DNA of 64,000 nt from contig NZ_KB895541.1 of NCBI RefSeq assembly GCF_000374925.1, positions 746,122-810,121 on the forward strand, read 5' to 3'. The notes beneath the pieces were generated by a model, which was given only the letters and a program-made list of their open reading frames with translations, was not told the origin of the DNA and searched no databases. Made by a program: the position numbers and the translations under genes. Below, one piece after another: positions 58,288 to 64,000 of the stretch. Each line of letters opens with the position of its first letter. The first letter of the stretch is position 1. This stretch comes from Arthrobacter sp. 131MFCol6.1 (GTDB taxonomy: Bacteria; Actinomycetota; Actinomycetes; Actinomycetales; Micrococcaceae).

Positions 58288-59664
58288 TCAGCTTTGGGCA
58301 GTACCGGGGCCGACCCCAGCGCCAGCGCTTTGTCCCGGCGCAGGGCCGGTGGCAGGTGCCGTGGAAGAGCTGGCGGCAGGTGCGGTTGCGGCGGCGCCGC
58401 CAACGGTGCCTGTACCGGCGTCGTCCGCTCCGGGGTTGTCCGTTCCGGTGTTGTCCGGGTACGACGGCGGCTGCCATCCCGTGCGCTGCACCCACGCTTC
58501 CATCCGGGGCGCGGCGTAGTCGGTGAACCAGCCCTCTTTGTCGGCCGCGTAGCCCGCGGTGGACTTGTCGACGTCGTGCAGCCCCGCGACCCGCTGCTTT
58601 TCGGCGACGTAGTCCGCCCGGGCCTCAGGATCGGCTCGCAGCCAGTCGCGGAAGCACAGCGCGTAGCGCCAGCCAGGCGAGCCGGCCGCGCGGAGGTGGA
58701 GATTCACCGGCCGGCCGGGGTCGGCGTTGCCGTGCAGCCGCTTGCCCCAGTCCGCAGGGTCCGGGTGCGAGGGCTTGGGGTTGTCGGCGATGATGCCGGG
58801 CCAGCGCGGGAATCCTGCGGCGGCCAGCAGCGGCGCGATCCGGTCCGCGGCGTCGAGGTCCCGGACGCTGAGCTGGAGGTCGATCACATCTTTGGCGTCG
58901 AGGCCAGGGACGGCCGTGGACCCGATGTGGTCCACGGCCAGGACATCCTGCGGAACCGCTGCCCGCAGCCGGGAGATCAGCCGGGCGGCCTGCGCGCCCC
59001 ACGCGGGATCGGCCGGGGCGAGGACCGGCCCCGCCGTCCGCGGGGCAATCCTCTGCTCCTTGAGGTTCAGTGCGAACGGCGCCAGCCGCTCCTCCCACAG
59101 CGCGTCGACCGCGTGCCGGAGGTCCCCAAGGGTGCCTGAGTTATCCAGCACGACGTCCGCAGCGGCCAGCCGGTCCTCGCGGCCCGCCTGGGCTGCCATC
59201 CGGGCGCGCGCCTCGTCGGCGGTCATGTTGCGGTGTTCGGCCATGCGGTGGACCCGGACGTCGTCGGGGGCATCCACCACGACCACCAGATGGAAGTTCT
59301 TCCCTTGTCCGGTTTCGACCAGGAGCGGGATGTCCTGGACCACGACGGCGCCGGCCGGGGCGGCGGCGACCATCGCCGCGGCGCGCTCCCGCACCAACGG
59401 GTGGATGATCCCGTTGAGCGCGGCCAGGCGCTCCGGATCACCGAAGACCAGGGCACCGAGCCGTGCCCGGTCCAGCCTGCCGTCCGGGGTCAGGACGGCA
59501 GCACCGAAGGCCTCCACCACACTGGCCAGCCCGGGCGTACCCGGCTCCACAACCTCCCGGGCCAGCGCGTCGGCGTCGACAAGTACTGCTCCGAGGTCGC
59601 GCAGGCGCGCGGCAACCATGGACTTTCCCGAGGCGATTCCGCCGGTCAACCCGATCTTCAACAC
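58288..59664 (-). CDS. coaE: Dephospho-CoA kinase fused to a GrpB-like domain
   Basis: A 458-residue fusion. The first 200 residues are CoaE, with P-loop GLTGGIASGKS at residue 6, DADALAREVVEPG and the HRNMTADEARARMAAQ lid; it phosphorylates dephospho-CoA, the last step of CoA synthesis. Residues about 215-390 are a GrpB/UPF0157 nucleotidyltransferase-like domain (VDHIGSTAVPGLDAKDVIDLQL), an association known in actinobacteria. The last 55 residues are a disordered Ala/Gly/Thr/Pro tail. The start is ATG at 59664 with GGTGAGG upstream, divergent from the IMPACT gene. Confidence 0.92.
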   Translation of the reverse strand: MLKIGLTGGIASGKSMVAARLRDLGAVLVDADALAREVVEPGTPGLASVVEAFGAAVLTPDGRLDRARLGALVFGDPERLAALNGIIHPLVRERAAAMVAAAPAGAVVVQDIPLLVETGQGKNFHLVVVVDAPDDVRVHRMAEHRNMTADEARARMAAQAGREDRLAAADVVLDNSGTLGDLRHAVDALWEERLAPFALNLKEQRIAPRTAGPVLAPADPAWGAQAARLISRLRAAVPQDVLAVDHIGSTAVPGLDAKDVIDLQLSVRDLDAADRIAPLLAAAGFPRWPGIIADNPKPSHPDPADWGKRLHGNADPGRPVNLHLRAAGSPGWRYALCFRDWLRADPEARADYVAEKQRVAGLHDVDKSTAGYAADKEGWFTDYAAPRMEAWVQRTGWQPPSYPDNTGTDNPGADDAGTGTVGGAAATAPAASSSTAPATGPAPGQSAGAGVGPGTAQS

Positions 59665-59674
59665 CTCACCAGAC

Positions 59675-59680
59675 TAAACT
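59675..59680 (+). promoter_or_regulatory. Putative -10 element of the IMPACT gene
   Basis: TAAACT is followed by 6 nt and GTG at 59687; the gap to the divergent coaE start is only 22 bp, so the two promoters must overlap. Confidence 0.45.
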
Positions 59681-59686
59681 GAACCG

Positions 59687-60388
59687 GTGGCAGATGCGGC
59701 GGAATCCCCCGAGAGCAGGACGGCCATTTACACCACCCTCGCCGCGGGGCCCGGGTTTCGCCACGAAATCGAGGTCAAGCGGTCCCGTTTCATCACCGTG
59801 CTGGCCCGCACGGCGGACGAGGACGCCGCCCGGGCCGTCTTGGGCCGGTTGCGCCGGGAATTCCATGACGCACGGCATCACTGCTTCGCCTTCGTGCTCG
59901 GTCCCGACCGGGACGTCCAGCGGTCCAACGACGACGGCGAGCCGTCCGGCACCGCGGGCGTCCCCATGCTTGAGGCGCTGCTGAAGCGGGAGACCGCACC
60001 CGGCGTCACCGACCTCAGCGACGTCGCCGTCGTCGTCGTGCGTTATTTCGGCGGCATTCTCCTGGGTGCCGGCGGCCTGGTGCGGGCCTATTCCGAATCG
60101 GTGTCCAGCGCGCTCGAGCTCGCTCCCCTTGTGCGGCGCCGCCGGCTGCGCATTTGCTCGGTTCCGGTGCAGCACGCCGTGGCCGGGCGGCTCGAGAACG
60201 ATTTGCGCGCCGCGGGGTATGTCATGGCCGAAACCCGTTACGAGGCGCAGACTACTGTCCTGAGGCTGGCGCTGCCGGATGATCCGGAAGAACTGGCCCG
60301 GGCCGCGGACCGTGTGGCCGCCATGTCGGCCGGCAGCGCGTCGCTGCTGCCCGGAGAAACGGAGTGGATCGATGTCCCCATCAGTTGA
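59687..60388 (+). CDS. IMPACT family protein (YigZ-like)
   Basis: A 233-residue UPF0029/IMPACT protein. The family core is visible as EVKRSRFITVLARTADE, ARHHCFAFVLG, SNDDGEPSGTAGVPMLEAL and VVVVRYFGGILLGAGGLVRAYSESV, followed by a ferredoxin-like C-terminal domain. Homologues bind RNA or ribosome-linked factors; exact bacterial role is unknown. Its end overlaps the following GNAT gene by 17 bp. Confidence 0.92.
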   Translation: MADAAESPESRTAIYTTLAAGPGFRHEIEVKRSRFITVLARTADEDAARAVLGRLRREFHDARHHCFAFVLGPDRDVQRSNDDGEPSGTAGVPMLEALLKRETAPGVTDLSDVAVVVVRYFGGILLGAGGLVRAYSESVSSALELAPLVRRRRLRICSVPVQHAVAGRLENDLRAAGYVMAETRYEAQTTVLRLALPDDPEELARAADRVAAMSAGSASLLPGETEWIDVPIS

Positions 60389-60992
60389 GCCTGCGCCCGC
60401 GGTCGAGCTGCTTGACGTCAGCGAGGAGCTACTCGAACAGCTCCTGGAACTTGCGCTGCGGGACTCCGACGCCGACGAGGTCACCCCGCCGCTGGGCACG
60501 ACCGCCGGCTGGAACACCGACCGGATCAGCTGGTTCCGCGAATTCCACCGCGCCGCCGCAGCCGGCCTGGACGGTCCCGCGGGGCAAAAGACGTGGGCCA
60601 TCCGCTGCGACGGGCAGCTGGCAGGGTCCATCCGGCTCAAGCGGATGGACCCGGAGTCGGCAGAAGCGGGTGGCGGGGCCGGCGGTGGCGGGGCCGGCGG
60701 TGGCGGGGCGGGTAGTGGCGGTGGTACCGGGGCTGGTGATGGTGGCGGCGGGGCGCTGGAAACCGGGATCTGGCTCGCCCGGAGCTTCCGCGGCCGGGGT
60801 GTGGGCCGCGAGGCACTGCGCCTCGTAAAGGCTCGCGCCGCGTCGGCCGGGGCAGCCGTCCTGGTGGCCGAGACGACGGCCGGCAACGTCGGAGCCCTCG
60901 CGTTGCTGAAGTACGCGGGCGCCGAACTGGTGACCGGTGCTCCCTCGGAGACGGAGACGGTACCGGTCATAGGGAAGATCCCGCTGCGCTGA
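60372..60992 (+). CDS. GNAT acetyltransferase with Gly-rich insert
   Basis: A 206-residue GNAT protein with the acetyl-CoA motif SFRGRGVGREALRLV and the C-terminal ETTAGNVGALALLKYAGAELV. Between the strand ending in SIRLKRMDPES and the strand starting ETGIWLA lies a run of about 28 residues made almost only of Gly and Ala, encoded partly by 15-bp repeats. This position is normally a tight beta-hairpin, so the insert is unusual but could be a tolerated loop. ATG at 60372 overlaps the IMPACT gene by 17 bp. Confidence 0.83.
   Translation: MSPSVEPAPAVELLDVSEELLEQLLELALRDSDADEVTPPLGTTAGWNTDRISWFREFHRAAAAGLDGPAGQKTWAIRCDGQLAGSIRLKRMDPESAEAGGGAGGGGAGGGGAGSGGGTGAGDGGGGALETGIWLARSFRGRGVGREALRLVKARAASAGAAVLVAETTAGNVGALALLKYAGAELVTGAPSETETVPVIGKIPLR
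60669..60713 (+). repeat. Three 15-bp in-frame repeats within GNAT gene
   Basis: GGTGGCGGGGCCGGC occurs at 60669-60683 and 60684-60698, with a variant at 60699-60713. They encode Gly-Gly-Gly-Ala-Gly units. Confidence 0.85.
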
Positions 60993-61605
60993 AGGCATGG
61001 CATCCGGGCCGGGTCTTCCTATGCCCATCCCACGTTCCCAACACTGGACATGCTCTCCTGTGGCCCACCCCCGGGCGCTGAACGACCACTGGACATGCCC
61101 CACCGTCGTCGCGGGAGATGTGCCGGCTCCTCCTATGCCCATCCCACGCACCCAACACGGGACATGCCCTCCCGTGGCCAACCTCCGCGTGCGGAACGAC
61201 CACTGGGCATGCCCCACCGTCGCCGCGGGAGATGTGCCGGCTCCTCCTACGGCCAGGCCACGCACCCAGCACTGGACATGCCCCGCAGGAGAGTTTCAAG
61301 AATGGGCATGTCCGGCGGCCATCGCATGTTGCGGGCACCCGGCACTGGACATGTCCCGCGCCCAGGACCAGGACTCGACACAATCCACAAATGCCCACGG
61401 GCCAGCTCCAAAAATGGGCATGTCCGGCGCCAGGGCATGGCGTGTGCCTCCCAGCACTGGATATGTCCCGCGCCCAGGACCAGGACTGGACACAATCCAC
61501 AAATGCCCACGGGCCAGCTCCAAAAATGGGCATGTCCCCCGGAAGAGGGTTCCACGAATGGGCATGTCCCCCGGAGAACAACGGGGGCCCAACGTGGCAC
61601 AAAGA
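60993..61605. repeat. GRCATGYCC-rich tandem repeat array B
   Basis: This gap separates the 3' ends of the GNAT gene (+) and rpsA (-). The first part is a 114-bp tandem unit, with TCCTATGCCCATCCCACG at 61017 and 61131 and a diverged copy at 61245. The second part is an 83-bp unit repeated at 61343-61425 and 61455-61537, 112 bp apart, differing at only a few positions. Both are full of GGACATGCCC / GGGCATGTCC palindromes, as in array A. Frames across it are open on both strands but purely repetitive; no gene is supported. The rpsA terminator follows at its right end. Confidence 0.85.
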
Positions 61606-61637
61606 AAGGTGGCCGCCCCCGAGGGGACGGCCACCTT
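61606..61637 (-). terminator. rpsA terminator
   Basis: AAGGTGGCCG (61606-61615) pairs with CGGCCACCTT (61628-61637); the C/G-rich inner bases extend the stem. On the minus strand the stem is followed by TTTCTTTG. It lies 54 bp after the rpsA stop. Confidence 0.85.
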
Positions 61638-61691
61638 CAAGCTACAAACTGCCTGGCCTCAGGGAGCGGACTCCGTGAGGGACACGGGCAA

Positions 61692-63167
61692 TTAGTTGCC
61701 GGTCAGCTTCTCGCGCAGAGCGGCAAGAGCCTCGTCCGAAGCAAGCGTGCCTGCACCGGTCTCGGCCGCAGCCGGCTCGGAGGAGTAGCTGGTGGTGCCG
61801 GAATCGCTCTCGCCGGACGTTGCAGCTGCAGCGTCGTCGGCAGCGTGCTGGGCAACCTGCTTCTTGTGTGCTTCCCAGCGGGTCTGGGCGTCAGCGTACT
61901 GCTGCTCCCAGGCTGCGCGCTGGTTCTCGTAGCCCTCAAGCCACTCGTTGGACTCCGGGTCGAAGCCCTCCGGGTACTTGTAGTTGCCCTCTTCGTCGTA
62001 CTCTGCGGCCATGCCGTAGAGAGCCGGATCGAATTCGGTGCTGTCGGCGTCGACGCCCTCGTTGGCCTGCTTGAGGGAGAGCGAGATGCGGCGGCGCTCG
62101 AGGTCGATGTCGATGACCTTGACGAACAGCTCGTCACCAACGGAGACAACCTGCTCGGCCAGCTCAACGTGGCGCACGGCGAGCTCGGAGATGTGGACCA
62201 GGCCTTCGATGCCGTCTTCAACGCGAACGAACGCGCCGAACGGAACCAGCTTGGTGACCTTACCCGGAACAACCTGCCCGAGGGCGTGGGTGCGGGCGAA
62301 GGTCTGCCACGGATCTTCCTGCGTAGCCTTGAGCGACAGGGAGACGCGCTCGCGGTCCAGGTCGACCTCGAGAACCTCGACGGTGACTTCCTGGCCAACT
62401 TCGACAACCTCGGACGGGTGGTCGATGTGCTTCCAGGACAGCTCGGAAACGTGAACCAGGCCGTCTACGCCGCCCAGGTCCACGAAGGCACCGAAGTTGA
62501 CGATGGAGGAAACGACGCCGGGACGGACCTGGCCCTTTTCCAGCTTGTTGAGGAACGTGGAACGGACCTCGGACTGGGTCTGCTCGAGCCATGCACGGCG
62601 GGAAAGCACAACGTTGTTGCGGTTCTTGTCCAGCTCGATGATCTTGGCTTCGATCTGCTGACCGATGTACGGAGCGAGGTCGCGCACACGGCGCATCTCG
62701 ACGAGGGATGCGGGCAGGAAGCCGCGCAGACCGATGTCGAGGATAAGACCACCCTTGACAACCTCGATGACGGTACCGGTGACAACACCGTCTTCTTCCT
62801 TGACCTTCTCGATGTCGCCCCAGGCACGCTCGTACTGAGCACGCTTCTTGGAGAGGATCAGGCGGCCTTCTTTGTCTTCCTTGGTGAGCACCAGGGCTTC
62901 GACCTGATCGCCAACGGAGACGACGTCTCCGGGGTCAACGTCGTGCTTGATGGAAAGCTCGCGGGAGGGAATGACACCTTCGGTCTTGTAACCGATGTCG
63001 AGCAGAACTTCGTCGCGGTCGACCTTGACGACGGTACCTTCGACGAGGTCTCCGTCGTTGAAGTACTTGATGGTGGCGTCGACAGCTGCGAGGAAGTCCT
63101 CAGCGGTACCGATGTCGTTAATGGCGACTACGGGGGTACCGGGCTTCTCGGTGGAGGTGATGGTCAT
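61692..63167 (-). CDS. rpsA: 30S ribosomal protein S1
   Basis: A 491-residue S1 with four S1 RNA-binding repeats: about 36-105 (GDLVEGTVVKVDRDEVLLDIGYKTEG), 120-190, 205-280 (GQVRPGVVSSIVNFGAFVDLGGVDGLVHVSEL) and 295-365 (GQVVPGKVTKLVPFGAFVRVEDGIEGLVHISEL). Four repeats is usual for actinobacteria, versus six in E. coli. The C-terminal 120 residues are acidic and Ala/Gln/Ser-rich, a disordered tail. ATG at 63167 begins MTITSTEK. It helps recruit mRNA to the ribosome. Confidence 0.96.
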   Translation of the reverse strand: MTITSTEKPGTPVVAINDIGTAEDFLAAVDATIKYFNDGDLVEGTVVKVDRDEVLLDIGYKTEGVIPSRELSIKHDVDPGDVVSVGDQVEALVLTKEDKEGRLILSKKRAQYERAWGDIEKVKEEDGVVTGTVIEVVKGGLILDIGLRGFLPASLVEMRRVRDLAPYIGQQIEAKIIELDKNRNNVVLSRRAWLEQTQSEVRSTFLNKLEKGQVRPGVVSSIVNFGAFVDLGGVDGLVHVSELSWKHIDHPSEVVEVGQEVTVEVLEVDLDRERVSLSLKATQEDPWQTFARTHALGQVVPGKVTKLVPFGAFVRVEDGIEGLVHISELAVRHVELAEQVVSVGDELFVKVIDIDLERRRISLSLKQANEGVDADSTEFDPALYGMAAEYDEEGNYKYPEGFDPESNEWLEGYENQRAAWEQQYADAQTRWEAHKKQVAQHAADDAAAATSGESDSGTTSYSSEPAAAETGAGTLASDEALAALREKLTGN

Positions 63168-63289
63168 GTAGTAGGGGCTCCGTTGTGGATAGTGAGTCGG
63201 TCAGGCAAACGCTTCGCCGGCATTATGGAATGCAGGCCAAGAGCACGGCATCACAGCTAGCGATCCGCCGGGTCATCCTGATTTTGTGG

Positions 63290-63295
63290 ATTGTA
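63290..63295 (-). promoter_or_regulatory. Putative -10 element of rpsA
   Basis: TACAAT on the minus strand is the best -10 hexamer in the 237-bp region upstream of rpsA. It leaves a leader of roughly 115 nt. No matching -35 is evident, so this is tentative. Confidence 0.3.
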
Positions 63296-63404
63296 GATGC
63301 GCGCACGTAGTACGCGCCCGTTTAGTCTAGTCGTTTACGCGAACGCCGGTCAAAGCGCCCGGGAGTGTTCGCGTCGCCGGTGGCGCCGAAAGCGGGCCGG
63401 AGGC

Positions 63405-64000
63405 CTAGAAGTGCGTGAGGCAGTGCGGTGAACGTTCGACGGCGAACATGAGCCGCGCTGTCAGCGCCGCCCCGGCGGTGTGCTCGGTGATCCGGCCGGC
63501 AGCTTTCAGGGTTACAGGACAGACGGCGCCCAGGTAGATCGAGCCGAGGTCCGCGACATCAAGGGACAGGTCCGGTTCGGCCTCCGGAGCCGGCGTCACC
63601 GTGGCCTCTCCCCCGCTGACCGTGAGAGCGAAGGTGCCGGCCGCGAAGCCGAGACCGTCCCTGATCGCGAGAACGACCGTCCCGTCGGCCGAGTAGCGCC
63701 GGGCCCCCAGCACCCGGACCGGGTCCAGGACCCGCAGCCACAGCATGTCGCGGTGGTCCGAGGCCTCGACGCACCGCGGATCCTCAAGCGCCCAGGCCAG
63801 GGGGTCGTCCACCGGCGCATCCTGCCAGCTGATCCGGTCCACCAGGTCGATGCTGCCCAGGAACTGCCACAGTTCCAGGTAGGCGGCGTCATTCGCGGCC
63901 ACGAGGTCCACGATCTCCATGGTGTACGGCTTGGCGTCCCACCCGGCGAACTTATAGGACACGTACCCGTCCACGGTGCCGTCGGCGTCGTAGTGCAGGG
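63405..64000 (-). CDS. Eis-like GNAT/SCP2 acetyltransferase, 5' end outside window
   Basis: The open frame continues past the right edge; 198 C-terminal residues are visible, ending ERSPHCLTHF. They match the C-terminal half of the Eis family: the end of the second GNAT-like domain (LHYDADGTVDGYVSYK, LELWQFLGSIDLVDRISW) and the SCP2-like domain (LWLRVLDPVRVLGARRYSADGTVVLAIRD), with the free C-terminal carboxylate that Eis uses in catalysis. Eis enzymes acetylate amines such as aminoglycosides and polyamines. The N-terminal acetyl-CoA domain is not in the window. Confidence 0.82.
   Translation of the reverse strand, partial: LHYDADGTVDGYVSYKFAGWDAKPYTMEIVDLVAANDAAYLELWQFLGSIDLVDRISWQDAPVDDPLAWALEDPRCVEASDHRDMLWLRVLDPVRVLGARRYSADGTVVLAIRDGLGFAAGTFALTVSGGEATVTPAPEAEPDLSLDVADLGSIYLGAVCPVTLKAAGRITEHTAGAALTARLMFAVERSPHCLTHF

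Noticed and set aside
58248..58290. SOS box in front of uvrB
   Set aside because: No TCGAA-N6-TTCGA-like sequence is present in the short region between coaE and uvrB.
60993..61605. CRISPR array or small-protein gene cluster
   Set aside because: Repeat periods of 112-114 bp contain mostly conserved sequence and not unique spacers; peptides in all frames are repetitive and lack start signals.
61050..63260. Long plus-strand frame through repeat array B and opposite rpsA
   Set aside because: Repeat-derived peptide followed by antisense of S1; no ribosome binding site or domain.

Overview
The window is one contiguous stretch of a high-GC actinobacterial chromosome. The gene order tkt-tal-pgi-zwf-opcA-pgl, followed by rbpA, secG-tpiA-pgk-gap, and whiA-yvcK-rapZ-uvrC, is typical of Actinobacteria. 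RbpA, OpcA, WhiA, the CoaE-GrpB fusion and a GntR-linked ABC exporter pair fit the same assignment. Protein flavour and order look most like Micrococcaceae (Arthrobacter/Pseudarthrobacter type); genus is inference from memory, not from a search. No tRNA, rRNA, CRISPR, IS element or phage gene was seen.

Layout. (1) 1-8.9 kb: the tail of an unrecognised gene, an ABC-F ATPase, the biotin ECF transporter bioYMN, then a convergent thiolase-like/acyl-CoA ligase pair that resembles the yhfS/yhfT genes found next to bioY in Bacillus, a zinc metallopeptidase and a hypothetical gene. (2) 9-14.3 kb: a suf iron-sulfur assembly operon (sufR-B-D-Rieske protein-C-T, minus strand) without sufS or sufU. (3) 14.4-21.6 kb: an ABC-2 exporter, ctaA and ctaB for heme A, with a short accessory insert between them (membrane protein, acyltransferase, threonine dehydratase-like enzyme). 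(4) 22-34.3 kb: pentose phosphate genes on plus, meeting rbpA, secG and the lower glycolytic genes on minus. (5) 34.5-45.5 kb: sodA, whiA-yvcK-rapZ, uvrC, plsC-HAD, uvrA. (6) 45.1-56 kb: GntR plus two half ABC exporters, a methyltransferase, a Ski2-like helicase, GNAT, prolyl iminopeptidase, and TerC behind a probable manganese (yybP-ykoY) riboswitch. (7) 56-64 kb: uvrB, coaE-grpB, IMPACT protein, GNAT, rpsA and a truncated Eis-like acetyltransferase.

Most of the window is ordinary core genome. The most unusual signals are repeats in gaps between convergent genes. Two gaps (4137-4632 and 60993-61605) are packed with variants of the palindrome GGACATGTCC, organised into longer tandem units and hairpins. 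A third convergent gap (19399-19510) is built almost entirely of 14-bp degenerate repeats. Other points of interest are the thiolase whose second catalytic Cys is Ser, the TerC riboswitch, a LexA-type box over the uvrA promoter, six genes with a -10 hexamer placed for leaderless transcription, and a 42-bp coding overlap of the 3' ends of pgl and rbpA.
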